A stretch of 64,000 bases of DNA from Jejubacter sp036620675 (GTDB lineage Bacteria; Pseudomonadota; Gammaproteobacteria; Enterobacterales; Enterobacteriaceae): assembly GCA_036620675.1 (NCBI GenBank), contig JAZHEE010000009.1, one strand, 5' to 3'. The notes under the pieces are model-generated. The model saw only the letters and a program-made list of their open reading frames with translations. It had not been told where the DNA came from and did no database searches. How positions within the stretch are numbered: the first letter of the stretch is position 1; every line of letters begins with the position of its first letter. This document shows, piece after piece, positions 1-15,800 of this stretch. Made by a program: the position numbers and the translations under genes.

Positions 1-4053
<4,053 letters not shown>

Positions 4054-4184
4054 TAAAATAAGTTCCTTTTTTGAGAGAACAAGACAATACTTATTTGGGG
4101 GTGGTTTTTTCTGGCGTCCCGCCATTTTTATATATGCAGTTCACAAATGCTTTTGTAGCAAAGTTAGTCATATCGGCTTACTGA

Positions 4185-4835
4185 TTAAATAAATGGTTTG
4201 CTGTGATATTCAGTCACCAAAAAATCCGCAATGGATAATTTTCTACGTCCCTGAGATGACATCCACAGGGGCTCATACTTGTCATCAGCGCCATATCGCC
4301 ATGAAATCCATGCATCACAAAAAAATACACTTTTGGCTTTTGCGTTATCAAACCCCATTTTTTTCATGATGGTATGTTTTCGGGCATATAGCGATTTTAC
4401 TGGTGCCCCTAAAAGCCCGGCGATCTGATGCATATTGCACCCTTTGCTTAATAAGTGAACAAGCCGGATATCCCCATCAGTCAAGGAGATATTGTTGGTA
4501 TACCCACTCTGAATATGTCTTACCAGGGCACTAAACGTTGTCTGTGGCGCCATATATTTAGAGATATAGCCACGGAATATCGTTCCGGGTTCTGTATTGT
4601 GAACATCAAAGACATGAATGACATTTTTCATGCCGGATATTCTTTTTCTAACCTCGGCGCCAAATTGTAAACTTTCTATTGCAACAATATAGAGCAACAC
4701 CTCCTGGTTATCTGGTAATCTATTTATCTCATCAACACCTCTGCAGGTATGAACACTTATGTTCTTTCCCGTTAAGATGGAATGGAACCCATTGCTGTAA
4801 TAAAAATCATCGCAAAAAAGAACAACTCTATTCAT
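4185..4835 (-). CDS. LuxR-type helix-turn-helix transcriptional regulator with atypical receiver-like N-terminus
   Basis: A 216-residue protein starting after a strong AGGAG ribosome site. Residues from about 118 to 162 form a LuxR/FixJ-type DNA-binding domain (LTDGDIRLVHLLSKG, then a recognition helix ending in KKMGF). The N-terminal 110 residues have the length and start (MNRVVLFCDD) of a receiver domain, but no clear phosphoacceptor aspartate in the usual LxxxD.xLP setting, so phosphorylation is uncertain. It is transcribed in the same direction as the BigA-like autotransporter and lies 131 bases upstream of it. By analogy with LuxR-type genes next to adhesins in enterics, it probably controls that gene. 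The target is inferred. Confidence 0.7.
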   Translation of the reverse strand: MNRVVLFCDDFYYSNGFHSILTGKNISVHTCRGVDEINRLPDNQEVLLYIVAIESLQFGAEVRKRISGMKNVIHVFDVHNTEPGTIFRGYISKYMAPQTTFSALVRHIQSGYTNNISLTDGDIRLVHLLSKGCNMHQIAGLLGAPVKSLYARKHTIMKKMGFDNAKAKSVFFCDAWISWRYGADDKYEPLWMSSQGRRKLSIADFLVTEYHSKPFI

Positions 4836-5808
4836 CCTGTCTCCTTGGAACTCTGGTTTTTTTAAAGCGTCCAGTGAATATCTCCAGAGTCAGCACAAAC
4901 TATGAAATACCATTAGAAAATTGAAGTCATGTATATAAGCATATGGTTGATAGCTGTCTGTACTGCACCTGAATTCTTATTCATAACGGACTTATCTCAA
5001 AGATGATTATTCTGATGATAAGCTCATGATTGATAGGTTTTGGCTATTGTGAGTAGCTGATTGATCACTGGATGTTATGAAAATTCCTGGTGATATAATG
5101 ATTGTCATTAAAAAACAATATGTTATTCCTTATTGGTTTGGGAGGTGTTTGTTAACATAAAATAAACAAAATAGAAAAAAAATGTATTTTTTGAAGTGTA
5201 TTTTAGGAATTATCTGACTCACACCAGGATTTTTTATGTGAAAAGAAAACCCGGCAGAGTAAAAACAGGTAAAGCTATGAAAAAAAAGAATATGTATCTG
5301 GAATCGATGTTGGTGGCGGAATTAATAATTGAGTGTCGACCCTCTATGGCACTAAAGGATAAAGCAGGTGCGCAAGGTGTAAAATTCTGGCAAGGAATAC
5401 TTTAGCCGACCTTCGGAATTTTCATCGGATAATCAAAGTAACCATCAGTAACAATTAAAGCGACTGGTAACATTATTTTCTATCCGTATTTTTCATTGAT
5501 ATCACATTTATTATTTCATTAAAAATGCATGTTATATTCAGCCGCAGGGAGACGCTTTTATTTGGACTCTTCCTTGTTGCCTTACAGGAAACCTGTACGT
5601 TGGTGATAAAACTCGATGTCCGTTGCGGGAGTAACAGGGGAGTATATTGTTTTTAAAGGTATTTTATTGAAAGTCATGGTGAGGAATGATTCATCCGGTC
5701 TGCCCATCAGGAAAAGGGACAATGAGGTATTTTTCGGGATGATCGTGGCGATAACAGCCCGCCGGACGCGTCGCTATCCGGCACAGACGGGGCTGCGAAA
5801 GAAGAGGT
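4836..5808. other. AT-rich spacer without a convincing gene
   Basis: This stretch of almost 1 kb is much more AT-rich than its surroundings. It presumably holds the promoter of the LuxR-type gene. The only open frame with any start context is a 42-codon plus-strand frame from ATG 5278 to 5405 (MKKKNMYLES start), which resembles nothing I recognise. I do not call it a gene. Confidence 0.5.
5761..5782. terminator. REP-like hairpin, possible terminator of the 47-residue small gene
   Basis: GCCGGA and TCCGGC form a 6-bp stem around a 10-base loop. The arms resemble the core of enterobacterial REP sequences. It sits about 27 bases beyond the stop of the minus-strand small gene, so it may end that transcript. 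There is no long T-run. Confidence 0.4.
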
Positions 5809-5952
5809 TCATTCCCTCAAATGGGTTTGCATCAGAAATTCCAGCAGTTCCGCTTTGCGTGCGGGCGTCATGCAGCGGAACAGGCGTGCGCTATAGCGAG
5901 CCGTGGCGGTGAAATAGCGCTGGTAGAAGTGGCGTACGATGCGACCGTTCAT
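5809..5952 (-). CDS. Small basic protein of 47 residues, unknown function
   Basis: This short frame reads MNGRIVRHFYQRYFTATARY at its start and ends QTHLRE. An AGGAG ribosome site lies 8 bases before the ATG at 5952. The protein is basic (nine arginines) and probably amphipathic, with no signal peptide or membrane segment. GC content rises within it relative to the surrounding AT-rich spacer, which together with the ribosome site is the case for a real gene. I do not recognise the family. A GC-rich hairpin follows its stop codon. A plus-strand frame overlapping the same bases has no comparable start context. Confidence 0.5.
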   Translation of the reverse strand: MNGRIVRHFYQRYFTATARYSARLFRCMTPARKAELLEFLMQTHLRE

Positions 5953-6340
5953 ACTGATGTCTCCTGGCGGTTTCTGTAGCTTCAGTATGGTGATAAAAGG
6001 GGATTTAATATATTGATGAGTTCTTTCTTTTTTGTTCCTCTTTTATCTTTGGTGATGGAATCTATCTGATTAAAAATCAATATGTTACATTTTTCCTAAA
6101 CCTTCTCCCTTAGGTTCTGACCCTATGATCTTTCTATCATATTGATTTTAAATGCTAATTTATTTCTCGTTTTGTTCCTCAATTTTTTACTCATCTTTTC
6201 CGCATTATGGCGGGTGGTAAATCGTGAGCCATCTCTAAAACCGGTATGGCGGGCTTTGCTATTTTTAGATTAATGAGCTGTGAATGAAATTGATTCTTGT
6301 TTCATTCGAAGCATGGTGAGGGGCTAATCCGGAGAGTGTT

Positions 6341-7603
6341 ATGGCTTCATCGTTCGTGTCATCAACATTACCTGTTGATTATAAAAAGAATATCGTCGAT
6401 ATGAAGCGTACCCTACGGGCGCGAATCGGCGATGTGGAAGCACTGTTTGAGCAGGTGTGCGCGGTCGTTGAAAGAGAGCTCGCCGATGCCCGAATCCAGG
6501 AAATGAAGGCGGGCAGTGCCTGGCCTGAGATCGAACTACGGCAGTTAATGGAAGGGGAGATGAGCGAACGGCAGAAAGCGTTAGTCAAACGACGCGGCTG
6601 TGTGGTGGTACGCCAGACTTTTCCACGCCAGCAGGCGCGGGCGCTGGATAACGCCATGCTGGATTATCTGGGCGATAACCATTTTGACCAGCAATACCGC
6701 GGTGCGGGGGATAATTTCTTTGGAACGCTTACGGCGTCAAAACCGGAGATTTTCCCCGTTTACTGGTCTCCTTCGCAAATGGAGGCGCGCCAGAGCGAAG
6801 CTATCGCCCGTGTACAGTCGTCCCTTAACCGCCTGTGGCGTTTTGAATCGCCGCAGGGGCGCTGGTTCGATCCGGATAAGAATATTATTTATCCGGATCG
6901 CATTCGCAGGCGGCCGCCGGGAAGCTGTTCGCAGGGGCTGGGAGCGCATACCGATTCCGGGGCCCTGGAGCGCTGGCTGTCGCCGGCTTATCAGAAGGTG
7001 TTCGCCAGCATCTTCAACGGCCGTCTGGCGGAATACGATCCCTGGGATGCGGCATGGCGCCCGCAGGCGGATGAATATCATCTGGAGAACACCACCACCT
7101 GTTCGGCGTTCCGTACTTTTCAGGGCTGGACGGCGCTGTCGGATATGGAAACCGGTCAGGGATTGCTGCATGTGGTTCCGACGCCGCTGGCGATGGCGTA
7201 TATCCTGCTGCGTCCGCTGCTGAACGATGTACCGGAAGATGAGCTGTGCGGCGTGGCGCCGGGAAAAGTGCTGCCGGTATCCGAGCGGTGGCATCCGCAC
7301 CTGATTAACGGACTGTGCTCGATTCCCTCCCTGAAGGCCGGGGATTCGGTATGGTGGCACTGCGATCTGATACACGCGGTGGCGCCGGTAGAAAATCAGC
7401 AGGGCTGGGGGAATGTTATCTATATTCCCGCGGCGCCCATGTGCGAAAAAAATGGACGCTATGCGCAACGGGTAAGGGAAGCTTTTGAACGCGGGGCTTC
7501 ACCGGCGGATTTCCCGCATGAAGATTATGAAGTGACGTGGAAAGGACGTTTTACGGCTGAACAGCTTAATGAGATCGGCCGTCGGGGATTAGGTATAGAA
7601 TAA
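6341..7603 (+). CDS. ybiU: DUF1479 family protein, YbiU-like (putative Fe(II)/2-oxoglutarate-type oxygenase fold)
   Basis: The 420-residue protein matches E. coli YbiU (about 421 residues) along its whole length, from the MASSFVSSTLP start through RIRRRPPGS and LGAHTDSGALERW to AAPMCEKN. DUF1479 proteins have no established reaction. His203-x-Asp205 in the HTDSG motif and the later WWHCD..H segment (His340, His345) resemble the iron-binding facial triad of 2-oxoglutarate dioxygenases, so an oxygenase role is plausible but inferred. A ribosome site (GGAGAG) precedes the ATG. It stands alone with AT-rich spacers on both sides. In E. coli ybiU lies elsewhere, so this copy may have moved here or be a paralogue. 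Confidence 0.85.
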   Translation: MASSFVSSTLPVDYKKNIVDMKRTLRARIGDVEALFEQVCAVVERELADARIQEMKAGSAWPEIELRQLMEGEMSERQKALVKRRGCVVVRQTFPRQQARALDNAMLDYLGDNHFDQQYRGAGDNFFGTLTASKPEIFPVYWSPSQMEARQSEAIARVQSSLNRLWRFESPQGRWFDPDKNIIYPDRIRRRPPGSCSQGLGAHTDSGALERWLSPAYQKVFASIFNGRLAEYDPWDAAWRPQADEYHLENTTTCSAFRTFQGWTALSDMETGQGLLHVVPTPLAMAYILLRPLLNDVPEDELCGVAPGKVLPVSERWHPHLINGLCSIPSLKAGDSVWWHCDLIHAVAPVENQQGWGNVIYIPAAPMCEKNGRYAQRVREAFERGASPADFPHEDYEVTWKGRFTAEQLNEIGRRGLGIE

Positions 7604-8067
7604 GTTTCGATATGGCCGATGACAGTTATTCAGATTATCACCCGTTATGATGGAAAATTCCCAGGGTTTTTCTACCGGGCACTCTTATTCATGGCGGGGG
7701 GAAGTAGCGTTTCATTTAAAAGGTTTCACTCATTGTTGGCAAAGGAGCGCTGGCTTTGTTTTTTAATGATTTGATTTTTAATGAGGTTTTATGATTATCA
7801 CGGCGGTGAATATTATGATATGAAAAGAGCTCAAATATGTTCACCCCCGTTTGGGTTAGAGAGAAATCTTAATTTCATTAGCTGTGCTGATGTCGGGAGG
7901 CTGTTAATTTGACATTAATTTTATTTCATTTTTTAGGTGGATGGCAGACAGCGCAATAAATAGGCGGCATAATACTTGACCGCTCCTCCCGATAGGCGTT
8001 AAAACGTTTGCCACGAAAATGACATCGCATTTCTCTTTATGAAATTTTTCTACAAGGAAGCAGAAAA
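7604..8067 (+). other. Spacer upstream of the CDI locus, presumed cdiB promoter region
   Basis: No frame of useful length is open on either strand across these 464 bases. The sequence is AT-rich until about 8030, and an AAGGAAG ribosome site appears just before the cdiB start. The cdiBAI promoter must lie here, but I cannot assign -35 and -10 boxes with confidence. Confidence 0.5.
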
Positions 8068-9774
8068 ATGGGTCAGCCCTGTACGGCGGCGCTGAAATAT
8101 AGCGCGGTTATTTATATCCTGCTGGCCTTCCAGGCAGCGGCCGCGCCGGATGAGCGTATATTCAATCAACAGCAGCAGCATCAACGCACCCAGCGCGAAG
8201 TCGAGGAAGAACAGCTCACGCCCCGGGCGCCGGATATTCATTTGCAGCAGGCGCTGCCGAATGCTGACGGCCCTTTCCCCGAAGAGTCCCCCTGTTTTAC
8301 GTTAAAGCGTATTCGCCTTGCCGGTCGCGAGGCCTTCCCCCACTGGGTACCGCTCCAGCGCATTGCCGATGGCGGCGTGGGTCGCTGTCTGGGGGTTAAC
8401 GGCATCAATCAGCTCATGGGGCGGATACAGAATCGCCTTATCGAACACGGCTGGGTGACTTCGCGCGTGCTGGCGCCGCAGCAGGATCTGCGTAGCGGCG
8501 AGTTGAAACTGACGCTGGTGCCTGGCCGCATTCGCCATGTCCGCTATGCCGATGGTTCTGATGCCCGCGCCCTGCTGTACAGCGCGATGCCGGCTCGTGA
8601 AGGGAAGCTGCTGGATCTGCGCGACATCGAGCAGGGGCTGGAAAATCTGCAGCGCCTGCCGGTGGTGGAAGCCAGCATGGAAATTGTGCCGGGGGATAAA
8701 CCGGGTGAAAGCGACGTTGTTATTTCGCGTCGTCAGCAGCGGCTCTGGCACCTGAATGCCTGGCTTGATGATTCCGGTACCGAAAGCACCGGGCGCTATC
8801 AGGGGGGAGTGATGCTGGCGCTGGATAACCCTCTGGCGCTTAGCGATCTGCTGTATCTATCCGCGACCCATGATCTGGGCTTTAAGGGCGAAAAACAGAC
8901 CAAAAGCCTGAGCGGCCACTATTCGGTGCCTTTTGGATACTGGCTGCTGGATATTAACGCCGGTAAATCAGACTACGTTCAGACCGTGGCCGGGCAGGCC
9001 GGTGATATTCGCTATTCCGGTAAAAGCAAAAACCTGAACGCCGGGCTGAGCCGGGTGATTCAGCGCGGAAGCGCCAGTAAAACCACCCTGCGCTACGGCG
9101 TGCTGTGGCGTGAAACCCGCAACTTTATTAACGATACCGAAGTGGAAGTGCAACGTCGTCGCACCAGCGCCTGGCAACTGGGGCTTAATCACCGTCACTA
9201 CATCGGCAACGCCACGCTGGATGGCGGCGTCACTTTTCAGCGCGGCGTCCGCTGGTTTGGCGCTATGCCCGCCTATGAAGAGCAGCGCGAAGGTGATGAT
9301 TACGCCACCGACAGGGCAAAAATACTGACCTGGAGCGCGGCGCTTAACTGGCCGTTCGCCATTGGCGAACAGCGTTTTCGCTGGCAGCTCAACTGGCTGC
9401 GCCAGACCTCCACCAAGCCGCTCACGCCTCAGGATCAGATCTCTATCGGCAACCGCTGGACGGTACGTGGATTTGACGGAGAGCGCACGCTTAGCGCCAG
9501 CCATGGCTGGTATCTGCAAAACACGCTGGCCTGGCAGACGCCGGTGCCGCAGCAGGAGTTCTATCTGGGGGCCGACTACGGGGAGGTGGGCGGCAGCAGC
9601 GATGGTTATGGCCTGATCGGCCGTCACCTGGCGGGGGCCGTCGCCGGGGTGCGCGGCAATATTGCGCCGCTGGGCACCGGCTATGACCTGTTTGCCGGAA
9701 TACCGCTGTCCAAACCTTCCGGTTTTAAAACCGATCCGGTGACGCTCGGCTTTAGCCTGAGCTGGCAATACTAG
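8068..9774 (+). CDS. cdiB: Two-partner secretion outer-membrane transporter CdiB (ShlB/FhaC family)
   Basis: CdiB exports CdiA across the outer membrane and belongs to the Omp85/TpsB superfamily. The 568 residues show a signal peptide (cleavage after about residue 25), a Gln/Glu-rich linker, two POTRA domains at about residues 75-205 (first starting near PCFTLKRIRLAG), and a 16-stranded barrel in the C-terminal two thirds. The conserved VRGFDG motif of the L6 lid loop is present in WTVRGFDGERTLS, and the chain ends in the aromatic residue expected for BAM recognition (SLSWQY). The length is typical. The cdiA start codon lies 46 bases downstream, so the two are probably cotranscribed. Confidence 0.93.
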   Translation: MGQPCTAALKYSAVIYILLAFQAAAAPDERIFNQQQQHQRTQREVEEEQLTPRAPDIHLQQALPNADGPFPEESPCFTLKRIRLAGREAFPHWVPLQRIADGGVGRCLGVNGINQLMGRIQNRLIEHGWVTSRVLAPQQDLRSGELKLTLVPGRIRHVRYADGSDARALLYSAMPAREGKLLDLRDIEQGLENLQRLPVVEASMEIVPGDKPGESDVVISRRQQRLWHLNAWLDDSGTESTGRYQGGVMLALDNPLALSDLLYLSATHDLGFKGEKQTKSLSGHYSVPFGYWLLDINAGKSDYVQTVAGQAGDIRYSGKSKNLNAGLSRVIQRGSASKTTLRYGVLWRETRNFINDTEVEVQRRRTSAWQLGLNHRHYIGNATLDGGVTFQRGVRWFGAMPAYEEQREGDDYATDRAKILTWSAALNWPFAIGEQRFRWQLNWLRQTSTKPLTPQDQISIGNRWTVRGFDGERTLSASHGWYLQNTLAWQTPVPQQEFYLGADYGEVGGSSDGYGLIGRHLAGAVAGVRGNIAPLGTGYDLFAGIPLSKPSGFKTDPVTLGFSLSWQY

Positions 9775-9820
9775 TTTTTTGCTCCTTACAGGAAGAGGCA
9801 GGGAGAGGCAGGGAGTCTGT

Positions 9821-12800
9821 ATGAATAAGTTATGTTATCGCATCGTCTTTAACCGCGCGCGTCGGATGCTGGTGGTGGTTTCCGAACTGGCCCGCGCTCA
9901 CGGTGGCGCCTGTGGGCGCGGGCCTGGCCGTCGGGCGCTGAGTCTGTGCGCCAGCATTACCCCGCTTAGTTTCGCGCTGTGGGTGGCTTGCGGACTGGTC
10001 GGCGGCGCGCAGGCGGCGGGCATCGTCGCCGATAAAGGCGCTGCCGGGCATCAGCAGCCGACCGTCATCAATTCCGCCAACGGATTGCCGCAGGTGAATA
10101 TTCAGACGCCGAACGATAAAGGCCTTTCCCATAATAAGTTCAGCCAGTTTGATGTGGACAAACGCGGGGCCATTCTTAATAACAGCAGCGTCAACACAAA
10201 GACCCAGCTTGCCGGCATGGTGGCGGCCAACCCCTGGCTGGCCAAAGGCGGGGCGAAAGTCATTCTGAATGAAGTCAACAGCCGCAATCCCAGCCAGTTA
10301 AACGGTTTTGTGGAAGTCGCCGGGAAAAAGGCCGATGTGATTATCGCGAACCCGGCGGGGATTACCTGTAGCGGGTGCGGCTTTATTAATGCTAACCGTT
10401 CCACCCTGACCACTGGCGCCAGCCGCATTGAAAACGGTCAGCTAAAGGGCTTTGACGTTGAGGGCGGGCAGATCCGCGTAGAAGGCGGCGGTATGAACGA
10501 TCAGAGTGACTATACGCAGCTGATCGCCCGCTCTGTGACCGTGAACGCCCGGCTACAGGCCAATAATTTGCAGGTGACTACCGGGCGCAATCAGACCGAC
10601 GCTGAGGGCAATGTTACCCGGGTGAAAGCGGATGACGGCCAGGATAAGCCCGCTTATGCGCTGGATGTGGCGGCGCTTGGCGGCATGTACGCCGGAAAAA
10701 TCGCGCTGGTCGGCACCGAGCGCGGCGTTGGCGTGCGTAACGCCGGTGAAATTGGCGCAGGCGTTGGTGAGTTTAGCCTGAGCGCCGATGGCCAGTTAAC
10801 CAACAGCGGTCGTATCAACAGTCAGGGAACGATGTCGGTCGCCGCCACCGATATGAATAACAGCGGGCAATTGCGAAGCCAGGGCGCGATGAAGCTGGAT
10901 GCCAGCGGCGCGTTAACCCACAGCGGCGGCCTGCTGTCAGGCGGGAATGCGCAAATTAACGCATCACGCATCACGGCGACCCGGGAAAGCGTGATGGCGG
11001 CCGGCGTGGATGAACAGGGCAAAGCGAGCCGGGCGGGACGGCTTGCCCTGAACGCTGGCGGCCAGGTCAGCGCCAGAGGCAAGCTGCTGGCCCGGGATCG
11101 CATTAGCGCCGGGGGCGCTCAGCTTGATTTACAGGGCGCTCAGGCTCAGGCGGGCGATATCGACCTGAACGCGAAACAGGGCGATATCGATACCCGAAAC
11201 GCGCGGCTGGCGGCGAGCCAGACGCTTTCCGCCGCCAGTCATGGAACGCTTAATAACGACGGAGGCGCGCTTCAGGGCGCGCGCCTTGCGCTTTCGTCAG
11301 CGGGCATCAGCAACCGCCAGGGAAGCATTGCCCAGACCGGCGGCACAACGCTTGCGATTGATACCGGGCGGCTGGATAACGATAGCGGCTCTCTGACCTC
11401 GGCCGGGGGAATGAGCCTTCGGGCCGATACGCTCAGTAACCTTCAGGGGCAGCTTGGCGCTTTCGCCGGGGATATGCGTATCGCCGCCGGGGCATTGAAT
11501 AACCGCCAGGGCAAAGTGATTTTGCAGGGCGATGGCGCGCTGGATCTTAGCGCGACGACGCTTTCCGGCGATAGCGGTACCCTGGTGAGCGATGGCGCTC
11601 TACGGATAGCGGCACTGACGCTACAGCTTAATAACGCCTGGACCCAGGGAAAGCAGGTAGAGATAACCGGGGACACCCTGGCGCACCGCGGCGCAACGCT
11701 GCTTCAGAGCGGTAACGGGCTGGCCCGTCTGAGCCTGAGCGGCGGGCTGGATAACGCTGGCGGCAAGCTGCTCTCCCAGGGGGGACTCACGCTGTCGGGA
11801 ACCACGCTGAACAACCAGCAGGGTACGGTGAACAGTGCCGCCGGGCCGCTTTCGATGACCTTTAGCGGCGAGGTGAACAACGCCGGGGGCGAGATTGCGG
11901 CGCGTCAGGCCAGCATCCGCAGCGCGGGCTTTATCAATCGACAGGGGCTGTTGCAGACCCAGGAGACGCTTACGCTTACCACCGACTCACAGGGGGTGGA
12001 TAACAGCGATACCCTTGAGAGCGGCGGTATCCGTAGCGCGGGATACATGGTGATTCGCGGCGGCGCGGTGAATAACAACGCGGGCCTGGTGGCGGCAGGA
12101 ACCCTGGATGCCAGCGTCACCGGCTGGGATAACCAGAACGGCCAGACGGGCGCCGATCGCTGGCTGCGGCTGGAAAGCCGCACCCTGGATAACCGACAGG
12201 GACTGTTCAGCGCCGGAAGCGAACGGCTGGAACTGGCGATCGCAAACAGTGTGAATAATCAGCAGGGCGTACTGCAAAGCGCCGGTGCGCTGACGGTGGG
12301 CGGCGGCACGCTGGACAACGCCGGCGGCACGCTGCTGGCCGCCGATGGCGCGGCGACGCTGCGGCTTACGGGAATGCTCAATAACCAGTCGGGGCGTATC
12401 GCCGCCCGTCAGGGCATCAGTCTGCAAAGCCAGACTCTGGATAACCGCCGGGGGACGCTTACCACGCCCGGCGGTTCGCTGACCGTGAACTCCACGGCCG
12501 CCGTCAACAATCAGGACGGCGTGATGGAGAGCAGCCTTAACCTGGCGCTTACGGCGGAAAGCCTGGATAACGGCGGGGGACGCCTGCTGGCGGCGGGCGG
12601 CGACGCCGCGCTCCAGCTTTCGGGGGCGTTGAACAACGCTTCCGGGCGGCTCAGCGCCGGGAAGGGGCTGACCGTTGACAGCGGCGCGCTGAATAACCGG
12701 GCCGGGCTTATCAGCGGCGAAAACCTGGACTTCAGAACGGCGGCGCTGGATAACAGCGCCGGTCTGATTCAGGCGAACCGAACTCTCAACCTGGACACCG

Positions 12801-15800
12801 GCGTCAGCGCGTTAAACAACGCAGACACCAACGGCAGCAGCACCGGGCTGCGCGCCGGAGAGTCGTTGACCCTTCGCAGCGGCGAGGTGGATAACCACAA
12901 TGGACTTATTGCCGCCGCAAGTCTGGATGCGCGCGCTCACGGCTGGAACAACCGCCAGGGGCAGATAAACAGTCTGGATAATCTGCATCTGGAAGGTCAG
13001 TCACTGGATAATACCGGCGGCCAGCTGCAGGCCGCAGGCAGTATGGATGTAGCGCTTAACGGCGGACAGTTGATTAACCAGCAGGGGGTGATGCTGGCGA
13101 ATAAGACCCTGAGCCTGGTGAGCGGGGGGCTGAATAACCAGAGCGGCACGCTTCAGGGCAATCAGACGCTGGCGCTGCGCGCGACCCAGGTTGATAACCG
13201 CAGCGGCAACCTGCTTTCCGGCGGCAGCCTGACGCTTAACGCCGCCAGCCTGGATAACCGGCTGGGGCGTCTGTTCGCACTGAGCCGCGGCGAGGCTGTC
13301 CTTTCCGGCAATCTCAATAACCAGCAGGGATTTATTAAGGCGAACGATGCCCTGACGCTCAATGCCGCAGCTATCGATAACCAGCAGACCCGAAGCCAGG
13401 GCAAGGGCATTGAGGCCGGCAGCCTGACCCTGAAGGCGGCAACGCTCAACAACCAGAACGGGGCGCTACGCGCCGCGATGCGGCTGGCCGCGGATATTCA
13501 GGCGGTACTTAATAACCGAAGCGGTCTGATCTCTTCGCAGCAGAGTCTGGAGCTGAAAGGAGCGCAGCTCGCGTTGCAGAACCAGGGCGGCGACCTGGCT
13601 TCCCAGGATAGCGCCACGATTCAGGCGGACAGCGTGACGGGCGTTGGCCATATCGCGGCGCAGCGTGCGCTGACGTTAACCACAAACCGGGCGCTGGTTC
13701 AGGATGGCAGCCTGGCGAGCAATGGCGATATCACCCTGAACGCCAGGGGCGGCCTGACCAACCGCGGCGAGATTACGGCGCTGGGACTGCTGGCACTGAC
13801 CGCGCCGCGCCTGGAAAACACCGCCGACGGCGAAATTAACGGTAATCAGACCCGCATTCGGGTTGATGAACTGCTGAATACCGGCCTGCTGGACGGCGGC
13901 GAGAACTGGATCACCGCAGGTCAATTGCACAACACCGGCACCGGTCGTATTTATGGCGATCGGCTGCTGATTGATGCGCGTAGCCTGGTGAATGATAAAG
14001 ACGCGACCAGCGGCAAAGCAGCGGTTATCGCGGGCCGTCAGCAGGTCACTATCGCTGCGGGCACGCTTGAAAACCGCGACCGGGCGATGATCTACAGCGA
14101 CGGCGATATGGCGATTGGCGGCGCGCTTTCATCGGACGGCGTGCTTTCCGGGCTGGCGGCAAAAGTCCAGAACCTGAGCGCCGATATTGAAGCCATGGGG
14201 GCGTTAAGCCTGAGCGCCACGCAGATCGAAAATCGGGATCTTCATTTGCTGTTAAGCGATGAGCCTGTTCTGGTCTGGGTTTCCGATGAAGTGGATGAAT
14301 TCCAGTACTGCGAAGGCGACGGCGACGGCGCCTGCTTTGGCGGTGACGGTAAGCGTTACACACTGGCGCCGGGCTGGGAGGGGCGCTACCGCTATGCCAT
14401 CAATGCCGATGGCAGCAAAAACCCCGACGTCTATCTGAAGAAAGAGTCCGGTAACAGCAAACGCATCCGCTTTTATATCAACGGGGTAGGTATCACCAAA
14501 CACTACTACGAATACAAATATAAAACCTACGTCTATGAGACGCAGGTGGTCAGCAGCGATGCGGCGGTACTACGCAGCGGCAAGGATATGCGCCTTACCG
14601 GGAACACCCTGACCAATCAGGACAGTAAGATCGTGGCGGGCGGCACCCTGGCGGTTCAGGTGGCGAATCTGGACAACCGGGAAACCCAGGGCGTGCGGCG
14701 CACCGAAGAGGTCGGCGACGCCATCTCTTACTATAAGGGCGGCGGCGACTGGAAAACGCGCGAACGCTGGGATGCGTACGACGGCAATAACCGCCAGGAA
14801 GCGCTGGGAATGGGGCTGATGACCATCCAGCAGCAGGCCGGGCGGGGAGCGGGCCAGAGCGTGGCGGGGCGCGACCAGAACGGCGCGCGGGTAGACGCCG
14901 ACGCCGTAACCAACGGCGTAGCGCCCGGCGGTCAGGCCAGTGGCAGCGGCACGGTATCGATCAATGGCGCTTCCGTTAGCGGCACCGGCGAACTTCAGGA
15001 GCCGCGTCCGGGGGGCATTACCGATATTCCGATCGACCTTCCCGGCACCGACAGCGAGCTGGTGGCGCGCAGCGTGGCGCCTGATACCCAACTTCCCGAC
15101 AACAGCCTGTTTGTGGTGCACCCTGGCAGCGACAGCCGCTGGCTGGTCGAGACCGACAGCCGCTTTACCGACGGTAAAAAATGGCTTAGCAGTCAGGATA
15201 TCTGGGGCGATCAGCTGCATAAGCGGCTGGGCGATGGCTACTATGAGCAGCGCCTGGTGCGCGACCAGTTGATGCAGGCGACCGGTTCGCGGTTCCTGCC
15301 GGGCATGAATGATGATAATGAGCAGTACAAATGGCTGCTGAATAACGGTAAGGCCTTTGCGGAAAAGTACGGGCTGACGCCCGGCGTGGCGCTGAGCCCG
15401 GAACAGATGGCGCTTCTGACCAGCGATATGGTCTGGATGGTGAATCAGACCGTCCGGCTACCGGACGGAAGCCAGGAGGTGGTGAGCGTTCCCCAGCTCT
15501 ATGTGCGGGTTAAGGCGGGGGACTTAAGCGGCGGCGGCGCGCTGCTTTCCGGCGACCGGGTGCAGCTGGTGAGCCGCGGCGATGTGACCAACAGCGGCAC
15601 CATCAGCGGGCGTGAGATGACGCAGATAAGCGCCGATAACCTGACCAACCAGGGCTTTGTGCAGGGCCGGTCGGTTACGGTGCTGGCGAACAACGATATT
15701 ATCAACAGCGGCGGTACGCTGGTGGCCGGGGACAGTCTGACGCTTCAGGCGGGGCACGATATTATCAGCCGTACCGAAGGCGGCAGCGCGGGCACCGAAG

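Noticed and set aside
5616..5912. A 98-codon plus-strand frame.
   Set aside because: It overlaps the better supported minus-strand small gene and has no ribosome site. Part of it crosses the REP-like hairpin.
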